From Burkholderia sp. WP9 (GTDB lineage: Bacteria > Pseudomonadota > Gammaproteobacteria > Burkholderiales > Burkholderiaceae): a stretch of 64,000 nucleotides of DNA. Under the pieces are notes generated by a model. It ran no database searches, had not been told where the DNA came from, and saw only the letters and a program-made list of their open reading frames with translations. Below, in pieces: positions 11,454-20,335 of this stretch. The translations under genes were made by a program, and so were the position numbers. The stretch lies in NCBI RefSeq assembly GCF_900104795.1, contig NZ_FNTG01000002.1, forward strand, positions 1,240,001-1,304,000, given 5' to 3'. The first letter of the stretch is position 1. Each line of letters begins with the position of its first letter.

Positions 11454-12650
11454 TCAAGCGCGTTGACTGTCGGCCAATCGCGTACCGACAACGCAATTCC
11501 GGCCCATGGCTTTTGCGGCGTATAGCGCGGCATCCGCTTTTCCCAACATGTTCGCCAATGTGTCGCCTTCCTGGTACTCATCGACGCCGGCACTGAAGGT
11601 GTAGGTGACTTCGCCTGACGCAACAGCCAGACGTGATGCTGCGATACGGACGCGAAGCTGGTCCATCAGGCGAAAGGTGTCGACCTGCCCGGTGGACTGA
11701 GACAGGATTGCGAATTCCTCTCCGCCGAGGCGGCCGAAGACGTCCCCGCGGCGCAAGCCGCTTGATACGGTGGAAGCGAAATGCGCAAGTACCTGGTCGC
11801 CGCCGGCATGCCCGTGTTCGTCATTGATTGCCTTGAACTTGTCGAGGTCCAGAATTGCAATAGACAGCCGCAAGTTCGAGTTCCTGGCTTGAGCCAGCAA
11901 TGACTCCGCCCGGGCAAGGAAAGCACGGCGCACAAGCGCACCCGTGAGCCCGTCGACATTTGCCAGGCGTTCCATACCCTCAGCCATCCGGTCGTGAGCA
12001 AGCATGACCACGCCAATCGAAAGACACGGCAGCGCTAATATGGCAAGACCGATGAATGCAATGTTTATCGGCGTCGGCGCGAGAAAGGCGGTCTGATGCT
12101 CCCATCCCACTACACAGGCGATACTGCGTGATGCGTGGACAGCCGCGCCGAGGAATGCCGCACCCGCCAAAAACTGATAGCAATATTTCGGTCTGCCCGG
12201 CGGCCGCAACCTGAACACAATCCAGCCAATGGCGAGACGGGCATACGCAAGAAACGCCGATAGCAAAGCAATTCTGGCATTGACGTCTGGCGACAGGTAT
12301 CCCCAATAGATAATACCGAGCAGCACCACACCGTACGCGACGTACTCCAACGAGTGGGCAGGCCGAAGACCAAAGAACTGCCGACAGCCTTGCAACATCA
12401 AAAGCGCCGCGGCCCCGAGCAATGCACTTGCGACAACTATGGCCAGCTGTGCAGGCGCGGGTGCCTGCAGTGCGAGAAGGACGAGCGCTACGACTACGAC
12501 GGCGTTTGCGCCAATCCAGCGACGCAACCCTTGTATTCCCACGTGCAGCAGCGAACCAAACACCGCCATGCTCACCAAGCAGGACATGATTGCAACAACC
12601 AGGAGGCTGACGAGGCTGAACATACCTATTGGCGCGAAGTCGAAACTCAC
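11454..12650 (-). CDS. Membrane-bound diguanylate cyclase (GGDEF)
   Basis: Predicted inner-membrane enzyme making cyclic di-GMP. The 398-residue product has about six hydrophobic segments in residues 8-220 and a C-terminal GGDEF domain (about 228-385). The active-site loop is R-L-G-G-E-E-F with GGEEF at 309-313, and an inhibitory I-site RRGD lies at 300-303, exactly five residues before it. The domain's opening VDGLTGALVRRAF (N/D-x-LTG) and DLDKFKAIND-HGHAGGD blocks are intact. No extracellular ligand domain or EAL domain is present. The GTG at 12650 gives full length but lacks a clear SD; ATG 12623 is an alternative. Flanked by relics and stand-alone. Confidence 0.9.
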   Translation of the reverse strand: MSFDFAPIGMFSLVSLLVVAIMSCLVSMAVFGSLLHVGIQGLRRWIGANAVVVVALVLLALQAPAPAQLAIVVASALLGAAALLMLQGCRQFFGLRPAHSLEYVAYGVVLLGIIYWGYLSPDVNARIALLSAFLAYARLAIGWIVFRLRPPGRPKYCYQFLAGAAFLGAAVHASRSIACVVGWEHQTAFLAPTPINIAFIGLAILALPCLSIGVVMLAHDRMAEGMERLANVDGLTGALVRRAFLARAESLLAQARNSNLRLSIAILDLDKFKAINDEHGHAGGDQVLAHFASTVSSGLRRGDVFGRLGGEEFAILSQSTGQVDTFRLMDQLRVRIAASRLAVASGEVTYTFSAGVDEYQEGDTLANMLGKADAALYAAKAMGRNCVVGTRLADSQRA

Positions 12651-13202
12651 AGCGATATGGATTAGAGGGCATCAGAGCGCGCGGCCATGTAAAAGCGCTC
12701 CACGGGGCTTTTCGCCTTGAGTCGCAGAGCAAGGGCCCCCTCATGCGTTTACGGCAGGCGGCTGGCGTTCTTGAATCCTCCGCGGATTTCCATATCGGCG
12801 AACAGACTTCCCACGGGGTGAAACTTCATGGATACGGGCATCTTCCGCAGCACACTAGCCGTCAACGCTCTTTAGCGTATCGCCGCTTCAAAATCGACGA
12901 AATGTCACATGGGAAAGAGCGGCGCAGTTGCCGTCACAAAGCTCGGAACGACGTATGTCGCAGCGATAGTATCGAATGCCGCTCAACGTCGGGAAAGTTT
13001 TCCTGAGGCACCGGCGAAGCAGCGACGACATCCGAAAAATCACCGCCAGCGGTCAGCCATGCCGGCCGGGCGGGCACAAGTGCAGCTATGCATTGCGTGT
13101 CGGGCGGCCGCGTATCGGCTCTCCCTCGGGGATAACGGCTCGCGAAATTCGCCATGACCCTCGGTTCGCAATTCGCACGGGGTTAGAACCACCCCAAGCT
13201 TG
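12651..13202. other. Intergenic region without a recognised gene
   Basis: Several short frames overlap here (for example 12909-13157 on the plus strand), but none has a recognisable family, consistent codon use or a good ribosome binding site. I see no tRNA-like cloverleaf, repeat array or strong terminator. Confidence 0.4.
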
Positions 13203-13856
13203 TCAGGACGGTGCCTCGTGGCGGTTTCGCCGGTAGCGTTCAATCGTCTCCAACAGAGTTTCGAATAGCATCGCATCGGAGTTGGAAATCGAACCCGTGC
13301 GCGTGTGCAGCACCAGACCGGAGCGCTCTACCTCCGCGAGTACGAGGAGTATGAACGGCATGTCACTCATAGCCAGGTCGCTGTAGGACCAAAGATTCAG
13401 CGCGTCGGCAATTGATACGAGGTTGACGAAGCGCTCGACGGAAAGCGTCTTGACCTGGTCAGCCATGACGGCGAAGTAAGTCCGCCAGTTCGCAATGAAA
13501 GTATCGCGATTCCTGCCCTCAACTTCGATATTCCGTATCCCTCGTGCGAAGAGTACAGGGGGCTGAATATTGCTCGTCGTGAGTGGGCACGGTGATAACG
13601 AGAAATGCTGTCGATGGAGAAACTGAAGTCCCTGCTCCCTCACATCTTCCACAATCATCATCTCGCGACGACAGAATGGGCATCGCGCCATTTGCCCGTC
13701 AGCATCATGTAATTTGAGTTCGTCCAGGTACGGGGCAGCATCAACATATCGTTCCTCCTGATGATGCACTGCAAGTGACAAGTGAATCTTTGGAATTTTC
13801 AAAGCTGGGGGCTGCGGCAGCATCGACGCAGCCCTTATGTTCCACAGCGTTGTCAT
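13203..13856 (-). CDS. Hypothetical protein with Cys/His cluster
   Basis: I do not recognise this 217-residue protein. Residues 59-90 hold C-P-F-C, then His81, His84 and Cys90, which could form a zinc site or a small redox centre. No signal peptide or membrane segment is evident, so it is probably cytoplasmic. It begins 5 nt after the stop of the di-haem peroxidase gene with AGGTG upstream of the ATG, so it is the third gene of a phosphatase-peroxidase operon. The C-terminal part (about 105-210) looks globular and helical. Function unknown; the tight coupling suggests a role linked to the peroxidase. Confidence 0.65.
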   Translation of the reverse strand: MTTLWNIRAASMLPQPPALKIPKIHLSLAVHHQEERYVDAAPYLDELKLHDADGQMARCPFCRREMMIVEDVREQGLQFLHRQHFSLSPCPLTTSNIQPPVLFARGIRNIEVEGRNRDTFIANWRTYFAVMADQVKTLSVERFVNLVSIADALNLWSYSDLAMSDMPFILLVLAEVERSGLVLHTRTGSISNSDAMLFETLLETIERYRRNRHEAPS

Positions 13857-13861
13857 GTCAC

Positions 13862-15295
13862 CTACTGCGCACCGACCCGGTATCCGTCGTTCAGCGTCTT
13901 CAGAAAAGCGATGATGTCGTGAATATCGGTGTCAGTCATCGCCGGCTTGTCGCCAGGTTTCCGGTCGAAGGGGGCGTCCTTATCGTCGATGTTCGCATGA
14001 AACCGCATCGGCAAGTCATCGTACTGACGAGTCTTCCCATCCGCGCCGCGCGGATAAAACTTCTGCGGAGCGGTATTGCGTTCGTTGTAGAACGCCATGA
14101 CGTCCTCAAGCGAGGTATACACACCATTGTGGAAAAATACCTTGCGCGTCGACACGTTCCGTAGCGTCGGCGTGAGGAACATCCCGCAATATTGCGTCTG
14201 GTCTTTCAGGTCCGTTCGGAAAGGACCGCAGATGCCCATGTCGAAGAAACTCTGGTCTTTGTTGGCCGCAAGATGGACGTTGCGGGGCACACCGAGCGCT
14301 TCATACTGGTAGTCGGTAAACATTGGCGGCAGGCCGTCAGCGCCCGGTTTCGAGAGGTGGCAACCCGCACAGTTCGCCTTGTCCGGGTCGTTGAACAGAC
14401 GCAGTCCATGCAGTTCCGCCTGACTCAGCCGAGCCTTCCCTTCCAGCCAATAGTCGTACTTGCTGGTGTACGGATGAAACGACTGCTCTTCAACCTGATA
14501 ACGCGCTACTGCAAACATCGCCTCGGACATCGCAAGCGTCGTGTTCTCAAACACATGCGCGCCGAAAAGCTGGGTGAAGTCGTCCTTGTACGGCGTCCGC
14601 TCGAGCTTCGCCATGACATCGGCGATGTTCGCGTTCGCCATCTCGACCGGATTAAGCAGTGGGCCTGATGCCTGCGCCTGGAGCGTATCCGCGCGGCCGT
14701 CCCAGAACATCCCGCCCTGCGGAACCATCGCTGGCGCCGCCGGAGCAACACCCGCGTTCTTTTGCGCCCGCGCGACGCCTGCAGCCTGACTCGCAATCTT
14801 CGCCAGGTCGGGAGCGTTGTCCGCGTCTCCGGCGTCGGGGCCGATGCTGAAATTCGGCTGCCGGTAGAGGTACATGAGCGACTGTGGCGGCCGGTAGCCT
14901 TCCTGCGACAATGAGGCACCACCTAACTGGACAGCCAGGTTATTGGCGGGCCCGTATGCATGCTCCGGGCTATGGCAGGAGGCGCATGACTGGCGGCCCG
15001 ACGCGGAAAGTGTCGGGTCGAAGAATATCTTCTTCCCAAGTTGCGCCGCTGCACTCAATTGAGGTGGCGCAACAGGACGCTGAAGCTCGATGGGATTCGG
15101 GTTCGCGCCAGTGAGGTTTTCCACAACCAAGCCGACTGCTGCAGGCACGCGTGACGGATACAGCAGCGCCCAGCCGCAAAAACCGACTGCGGCGACAGCC
15201 GCCGCTGCGACAACCCGTTTAAGCGTGCGTCGAATGCGGAACTGCGGCTGTCTCTGAGGACTTGTTTCCGTAGAAGGAGCTGAGGAGGCGGGCAT
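13862..15295 (-). CDS. Di-haem cytochrome c peroxidase / MauG-family protein
   Basis: Predicted periplasmic, membrane-anchored di-haem protein of 477 residues. After a basic N-terminus there is one hydrophobic segment (about 28-46), then two haem c attachment motifs, CASCH at 104-108 and CAGCH at 309-313. Family landmarks include FFDPTLSASG before the first haem, GGMFWDGRADTL, and LFNDPDKANCAGCH before the second. Members reduce peroxide or oxidise protein or small-molecule partners. ATG 15295 is preferred; an upstream TTG at 15343 lies inside a hairpin. It follows the phosphatase-like gene by 116 nt and is followed within 5 nt by a Cys/His protein. Substrate unknown. Confidence 0.9.
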   Translation of the reverse strand: MPASSAPSTETSPQRQPQFRIRRTLKRVVAAAAVAAVGFCGWALLYPSRVPAAVGLVVENLTGANPNPIELQRPVAPPQLSAAAQLGKKIFFDPTLSASGRQSCASCHSPEHAYGPANNLAVQLGGASLSQEGYRPPQSLMYLYRQPNFSIGPDAGDADNAPDLAKIASQAAGVARAQKNAGVAPAAPAMVPQGGMFWDGRADTLQAQASGPLLNPVEMANANIADVMAKLERTPYKDDFTQLFGAHVFENTTLAMSEAMFAVARYQVEEQSFHPYTSKYDYWLEGKARLSQAELHGLRLFNDPDKANCAGCHLSKPGADGLPPMFTDYQYEALGVPRNVHLAANKDQSFFDMGICGPFRTDLKDQTQYCGMFLTPTLRNVSTRKVFFHNGVYTSLEDVMAFYNERNTAPQKFYPRGADGKTRQYDDLPMRFHANIDDKDAPFDRKPGDKPAMTDTDIHDIIAFLKTLNDGYRVGAQ

Positions 15296-15330
15296 ATGAG
15301 CAACGACGAGGAAATCTGAAAATGAAAAAT

Positions 15331-15400
15331 GTTGCCAACCCAAAGGGCTGGCAACACCAAAGTACTCTTCCGTTTCGCATCGGTGCCAGGCACCGATGCG
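15331..15400. terminator. Two tandem hairpins between the phosphatase-like and peroxidase genes
   Basis: Hairpin one at 15376-15400 has a perfect 11-bp stem (arm CGCATCGGTGC, loop of 3) and starts 12 nt after the phosphatase stop. Hairpin two at 15331-15355 has an 11-bp stem with one mismatch (arm GTTGCCAACCC, loop AAA). Neither is followed by a clear T-tract on the minus strand. They may attenuate transcription or stabilise the upstream mRNA, giving different expression of the two genes. Confidence 0.5.
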
Positions 15401-15411
15401 AAGGGCGGAGT

Positions 15412-17097
15412 TCAGATGGCAGGTACGGAGGAGACGACCGAGCCCAGGTTCGGGTCGACGAACACCGTCGGGTTGTTACCCGCGCCGCTGAAGTTGAACA
15501 GACCCATGATGCTGCCGGCCGTCGCATCGAACGAACCGCCGCCGATGCGTTGGCTGCCCAGCCAGTTGTCTTCGATGAAGCGAACCACGGATGCCTGGCT
15601 AATCGGCGTGTGGTCAACGTAGTTCACCTTTGCCCACGGCGAAATCACGAGGAACGGAATACGCGTGCCCGGGCCGCAGCGTCCATTGACCGCCGCACCA
15701 TTCACGCCGTTCGGAGCCGTTCCCGTACCGCACTTGCCGGCGCCGTTCAACTGGTCCGCCTGAGCGTCGAACGACGGGCTCGTGGGATTCGCATAGGCAT
15801 GGTCGTACCAGCCATCCGAATCGTCCCACGCTACGATAACCGCCGTGCTCTTCCAGTCAGGCTGCTGCTGCAGGAAGTTGACTACCTTTGCCGTGAAGGC
15901 CTGTTCGTCGAGCGGGTCCGAGTAGCCAGCATGGCCATCCTGGAATGCCGGGGCCTTGATGAAGCTGACAGACGGATAGTTCCCGGCCTTCACCGCGGCG
16001 AAGAAATCGTCAGAGTCGTACTGGTGGTTTGCCGGGTCAACTGTCTTGCCGTCGGACTGGAGCGTATAGCCGATGGCTGCTGTCGCGCTAGGACGCAAAT
16101 GCTGCGGGTTTGACGTCGACGCGTAGTACTGGAACCAGTTGTGGTGCGGGATGTAATCGGCAGTCGCCTGACCGACCGCCGGGGTCACCGTACTGCGTTT
16201 GCAGCCGGTCGTACCGTTGCTGTTGGTCGTCGACAGGTTGAAGCCGCCCATGAAGCCGCCCCACGTGATGCTCCTGGCGTTAAGCAGGTCGCCGATGTTC
16301 TTGCCAGACATCAGAATCTGGTCGGTCGTGCTGGAGCACAGGTCGTTTGCCGGGTCGACGTCATTGATGAGGGTAATGCCCCCTTGACCGTCGTTGACGT
16401 AGTAAGAATGCGAAGCCGTCGTGAGATTGAATGGCTGCTGGCTTGTCTTGACCAGTTGCACGCCGTTGGTCTGGCCGGCGATAACTTCCAGTGCACCCGG
16501 CGTCGACGGTCCGAACGTATCCGTGTAAGCGTTGTCGCTCATCGCAAAGTGCTGAGCATAGTTCCACATGGCAGTAACGGTGTTGCCATCGTAGTAACCC
16601 ATTACCTGTCCAGTTGTACCGAAGGCGCCTGCGCCACCGCTCGAACCCTTACCCGTGAACTTCGGGAACAGGTCCGCGGCGCCATTGTTATACGCTTGCT
16701 GTTCCGCCGTATAAGCGTGGTTCTGGTCGGCCGTTGCCGCCTGCGTCCGGTCCAGCCGGAACGGATTCGCAGCGCCCGTGCCGTTCAGTGTATTGATGAA
16801 GTTGGGGTTATTGGTCAGCAGTGTGCCGCTCAGACCATTCACCGACGGCGTGCCTGCGGCAGCCGTGAACGCGGGTTCACCCGACGGGTTAGTCGCATTC
16901 GGGTATGTTGCGAAGTAGTGGTCGAAAGAGACGTTTTCGTTGTAAATCACAACGACGTGCTTGATGGGTGTTGCCGTCGTCAACTGATTTTGTGCGCTCA
17001 CGGGCGTCAGCCCATTCGAGCCGCTGCCACCGCATGCGTACAGTGAGACCGCCATTGCGATGCCTGATACACCAAACAGGAAAGCTCGGGTAAACAT
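15412..17097 (-). CDS. Secreted acid phosphatase / phosphoesterase-family lipoprotein (AcpA-like)
   Basis: Exported protein of 561 residues in the phospholipase C/acid phosphatase superfamily. The N-terminus has a signal with a lipobox-like L-Y-A-C ending at Cys22, followed by a Gly/Ser linker, so it may be a lipoprotein. The family signature HVVVIYNENVSFDHYFATYP (about 47-66) is present, with later AMSDNAYTDTFGPSTPG and an Asp-rich VAWDDSDGWYDHAY metal site near 410-425. This matches AcpA-type acid phosphatases more than haemolytic phospholipase C. It heads the operon with the di-haem peroxidase. The exact substrate cannot be told from sequence. Confidence 0.88.
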   Translation of the reverse strand: MFTRAFLFGVSGIAMAVSLYACGGSGSNGLTPVSAQNQLTTATPIKHVVVIYNENVSFDHYFATYPNATNPSGEPAFTAAAGTPSVNGLSGTLLTNNPNFINTLNGTGAANPFRLDRTQAATADQNHAYTAEQQAYNNGAADLFPKFTGKGSSGGAGAFGTTGQVMGYYDGNTVTAMWNYAQHFAMSDNAYTDTFGPSTPGALEVIAGQTNGVQLVKTSQQPFNLTTASHSYYVNDGQGGITLINDVDPANDLCSSTTDQILMSGKNIGDLLNARSITWGGFMGGFNLSTTNSNGTTGCKRSTVTPAVGQATADYIPHHNWFQYYASTSNPQHLRPSATAAIGYTLQSDGKTVDPANHQYDSDDFFAAVKAGNYPSVSFIKAPAFQDGHAGYSDPLDEQAFTAKVVNFLQQQPDWKSTAVIVAWDDSDGWYDHAYANPTSPSFDAQADQLNGAGKCGTGTAPNGVNGAAVNGRCGPGTRIPFLVISPWAKVNYVDHTPISQASVVRFIEDNWLGSQRIGGGSFDATAGSIMGLFNFSGAGNNPTVFVDPNLGSVVSSVPAI

Positions 17098-18065
17098 TCG
17101 AGTTAACTCCGGATATCGTTTTGCTATTTATTTTTCGTCCGCTGTTTCATCGCGAAATAAGCGGGCGCGCGGGGAACGTCAAAAACCACGCTTATTGAAA
17201 CATCCAGTCGTTACCGGGAAATGGCGTTTTATTTACCCAACCCTTACGCCTTGGCAGCAGCGAAAGAGTATTGAATGGTTCCTTGCGCACGGCGGAGAAC
17301 GACGCTCGGGTGGTCAGGTTCATCGCGGAATTGCGCTCAGCTTTCGCAGACAAGACCGTTGACGACGAAGCAGGCGCAGTAAAGCTGGCAACCCGGGTTT
17401 TATGCCAAAGAAAACGGCCGCGCTGTTGGCGCGGCAAGCCCAGTGACCGAAAATGCCTGGCGCGTCACCGATGACATACCGGACAGGCGATATTGCGGCG
17501 GCTGCGATGGTGGATGCGTCGGACAGGGTGTTGGTTGCAAAGAGTGGCTGCAACGAAAGGCATCAGGGAGAACTTGTGAAGAGAATTGGATTGGCAGTTA
17601 ACGATGATGCTCGCGCCGCCGCGTTTGCGGCCGGAGTCTATACCGAGGTTTGGAATCCGCCAGAGGCACGTGCGACAGCCCCACACAGGGTCAGTGCTGC
17701 ACACAAGGTCGCAGTTCATCGTCATGCCGTTTCCCGTGCAGTGAAAGTGCACATGCGGCGGATGCCTACATCTGCACCTGGGCTCGTGGCGAAGCAAAAC
17801 AATATGCAAAAGACTGTGCGAGCAGACGAACCAGACATTGCGGAGATTCCGCGGCAAATAACGCCAGAGGGCAATGTGCTTCGCATTGATTCCCGCGGCA
17901 TTTCCGCCGAGGTAACACGCTAATCGAGTCGGCGAGCCATAGCTGTTAAACGGAGTGGCGGCACGCAATCCTTCCACAGGAAGACATTTGGGCGCCGGAA
18001 CGTCATGCGACAAGCGGCGAAGGTCGCGGGGTAAGTCCGCTCTTCGCAATTTTTTGCGGTGCCAA
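17098..18065. other. Intergenic region (about 1 kb) without a convincing gene
   Basis: Long frames exist on both strands (17453-17923 plus; 17465-18154 minus) but they overlap each other and neither has a recognised domain, good start or typical composition. A short GC hairpin (arm GCCGCGC) lies near 17420. The left part should contain the promoter for the phosphatase-peroxidase operon. Confidence 0.4.
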
Positions 18066-18302
18066 CTAGTCGTCGGGACCAAGGATGACGTCGATTGACG
18101 CCTGACCAGCGATCTCCGCGACGAAGTAAGCCCAACGGCGCGAAAACGGTCCACCGCGAACCTTGATACGCACGCCTAGCGCCGCTACTCCGCGGGCGGG
18201 CGTCGGTCCCTGTATGCGAAACCACGCGTCAAACATATCTTCGGAAGTCGGCACCAGGTCAACGTCGATCTCAAACCCGCGATAGTTCACCGTTCTCTGC
18301 AT
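18066..18302 (-). CDS. Small hypothetical protein
   Basis: A 78-residue acidic protein with an alternating beta-rich pattern (VNYRGFEIDVDLVPTSEDMF, then IRVKxRGGPF). No family is recognised, and no signal peptide or membrane segment is seen. GAAGGA lies 6-7 nt before the ATG, which supports translation. It follows another hypothetical gene by 41 nt on the same strand, so both are probably one transcript. Small proteins of this kind are common next to stress genes in Burkholderia relatives, but no function can be assigned. Confidence 0.6.
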   Translation of the reverse strand: MQRTVNYRGFEIDVDLVPTSEDMFDAWFRIQGPTPARGVAALGVRIKVRGGPFSRRWAYFVAEIAGQASIDVILGPDD

Positions 18303-18343
18303 ACTGATCCTTCACATTCCACAATACGGCTCAGTCTGCTGCT

Positions 18344-18919
18344 TCACAGGCTCTGCACCGCACCCACGTAGCTCTTCGTCGCGTCTTTCAGTTGCTGTGC
18401 CGCGGCCTGCACAGGCGTTGGCAACTCGCTCAGCGCAAGTTGGGTGACAACACCATCCAGCCTCCTGCGAAGCTCTATCACGAGATCCATGACACTGGCG
18501 TCGCCGACACGGCGACGATTGCTCTGCCGGGAACCTACCAGCGAGCAATCGACAAGACGGTCAACCTTGCGAAAGTAGGCTTGGGCTGCCAGACGGTGCC
18601 TTGCATGGAGCGATGCGATGTTCGACTTTGAAAGGCAATCTCTCACGACATCGACATGCATGCCGAAATGAATCTGCAAAGCGTCCGAGGCATCCGCCCG
18701 GTGAAAACATGCCACCTGGTCGAACAGCGTTTCGCCATCTCCGTCGATCAGATCAATCCAGACCTCACCGTCTTCGAGTGCCTGTCCCGAGGGATGAATC
18801 ACCCGTTCGTCCTCATTGGCGGCGGCGAGCATCCGGTGGCCGTCGACATCATCAACCGTCATTTCGAAAACTTCGACCAGCTCCCCGCTTACCGCGACCT
18901 GCATGACCAATAACGCCAT
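18344..18919 (-). CDS. Hypothetical protein
   Basis: A 191-residue product of unknown function. The N-terminal half is acidic and beta-rich (residues 1-75), the C-terminal part is helical (about 95-190), with no signal peptide, no membrane segment and few cysteines. AAGGAG stands 5 nt before the ATG at 18919. First gene of a probable two-gene unit with the small protein at 18066-18302. The opposite strand also contains open frames, but they lack a good ribosome binding site. No domain is recognised. Confidence 0.55.
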   Translation of the reverse strand: MALLVMQVAVSGELVEVFEMTVDDVDGHRMLAAANEDERVIHPSGQALEDGEVWIDLIDGDGETLFDQVACFHRADASDALQIHFGMHVDVVRDCLSKSNIASLHARHRLAAQAYFRKVDRLVDCSLVGSRQSNRRRVGDASVMDLVIELRRRLDGVVTQLALSELPTPVQAAAQQLKDATKSYVGAVQSL

Positions 18920-19296
18920 CTCTGCTCCTTGTGTTGCGATTGACGGGAATAGCGTTGTGTCGATCAGGCGACCGAATCCCGTGATTCGGTCGAGTGGCGC
19001 CCTGACGGGCGCGAGCTTGAGCAGCCTTGAGGCGCTTCATTGCGACGTTGTGTGATGAGTATGATTTGCGCAGATGCGACAGGCATGGCGTGCTTTCACG
19101 CATCATGCGGTGGGCATCCGTACGACATCTATATCGTACAAGCGAAATAAACTGAAAATGAAGCGAGACGGATCGTGTCGAAAAGACAAATGACGCGCAC
19201 GTTGAAACGCGGCGATCAGATCGGGAGCGCATGGCTCCGCGAGGATACTAGTCAGGCAGACATGCAAAGGGCCGGTAGACCGGCCCTTGAAATACG
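18920..19296. other. Gap between the hypothetical pair and the cold-shock gene
   Basis: No gene is seen. The right end holds the cold-shock gene's terminator (19267-19288). The left end should hold the promoter of the hypothetical pair. Confidence 0.4.
19267..19288 (-). terminator. Rho-independent-type terminator of the cold-shock gene
   Basis: A perfect inverted repeat with 10-bp arms AAGGGCCGGT and a 2-nt loop begins 8 nt after the cold-shock stop codon. On the minus strand the 3' arm ends in CCCTTT. The T-tract is short but position and stem strength fit a terminator. Confidence 0.7.
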
Positions 19297-19500
19297 TTAC
19301 TGCGGCGAGATATTTGCGGCCTGCATACCCTTCGGGCCGCGCTTTGTCTCGTAGCTCACCTTCTGATTTTCCGCGAGCGTCTTGAAACCGTCGCCGCGAA
19401 CTTCCGAGAAGTGAGCGAAGAGATCGTCGCCGCCAGCGTCAGGAGTAATGAAGCCAAAGCCTTTGCTATCGTTGAACCACTTAACAGTACCGGTATCCAT
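19297..19500 (-). CDS. Cold-shock-domain protein (CspA family)
   Basis: RNA/ssDNA-binding chaperone of 67 residues, the standard length. The single OB-fold has RNP1 KGFGFI (residues 13-18) and RNP2-like LFAHFSEV (about 28-35). The start at 19500 ([10 protein letters not shown]) matches the family; a longer frame upstream would be untranslated leader. A hairpin terminator follows the stop. The 100-200 nt upstream may form the long 5' leader typical of cold-shock mRNAs, but no specific element could be identified. Confidence 0.95.
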   Translation of the reverse strand: MDTGTVKWFNDSKGFGFITPDAGGDDLFAHFSEVRGDGFKTLAENQKVSYETKRGPKGMQAANISPQ

Positions 19501-20335
19501 GAGAATTCCCTGAGATAAAAACAACAGCTCCATTGCGGAGCGACATAAACTTCAAGGAAGAAGAGAGGATAGCGAGTACCGCGCAGAAGAGGCGGAAAAT
19601 GATGATCAGCAATCGAGCTTCTTGAATATTTCGAGGCCCACGATACCTCGGCAAGCCGGTACTGTCAACGCATATCGTGAAGCGCGCTCGCTATCGAGCG
19701 ACGCGTCCACTTGTCGCGAGGTCCGTTCGGTAAGGTTGTGATCAAGATTACTAACGTGTAAGTGCTGCGTCCGTCCGTTGGCCCAAGCCCATCGGCGGGA
19801 CCTTACCACTTAGCGGCCATCCAAAGTGAAATGCAATGAATGACCGTAACGGGTCGAGGTCGTGTGAAAACGTATCGCTGGCACGACTGCCCAGACAGGG
19901 TGCGGAAAGGAACGTGGCGGGGAGGCCACGCTTCATCCAGCTGCATTGATAACACCTGAACATCAATGCTTCAAGAAAATGCACTTATCGCGTAGTTCCT
20001 TTTGCGTGAGTATCTGTATTCAAGATTCCAGCGACATTGGAACGAAAGTAAAACGCATTGGAGACACGACTATGCACAACGCACGGCGCAACTTGCGCGG
20101 CTAACGCGCTGCAAGACATTCCTGCGACCCGCCTTGTTAGGCCGTGCAGTTCCGCGGTCCAGTCGGTTCAGGCATCCGACAAAAAAACACGCCATAGCCC
20201 GGCCAAGCCGAACTCCAACGGCGTTACGGCAGCGTTTCACACCTATCGCTTACGACTGAAGCGCGTCAGCGTTGAGTCGACAGCGCCGATCGGCCTGTTT
20301 GTTTTCTATCGCAATGACCTTCAGGAGCCATTTCC
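19501..20335. promoter_or_regulatory. Long intergenic region with shared upstream element of the citrate-lyase-like genes
   Basis: No gene is recognised in this 835-bp gap. At 19980-20013 lies TGCACTTATCG, 17 nt, then GAGTAT; the same arrangement recurs at 24391-24424 before the transporter gene. The element is about 320 nt before the first lyase-like gene. The left part should include the cold-shock promoter and leader. I see no tRNA or strong terminator. Confidence 0.5.

Noticed and set aside
17453..18154. Overlapping frames of 156 (plus) and 229 (minus) codons
   Set aside because: They overlap each other, lack good starts and known domains, and the minus one overlaps the well-supported small gene at 18066-18302.
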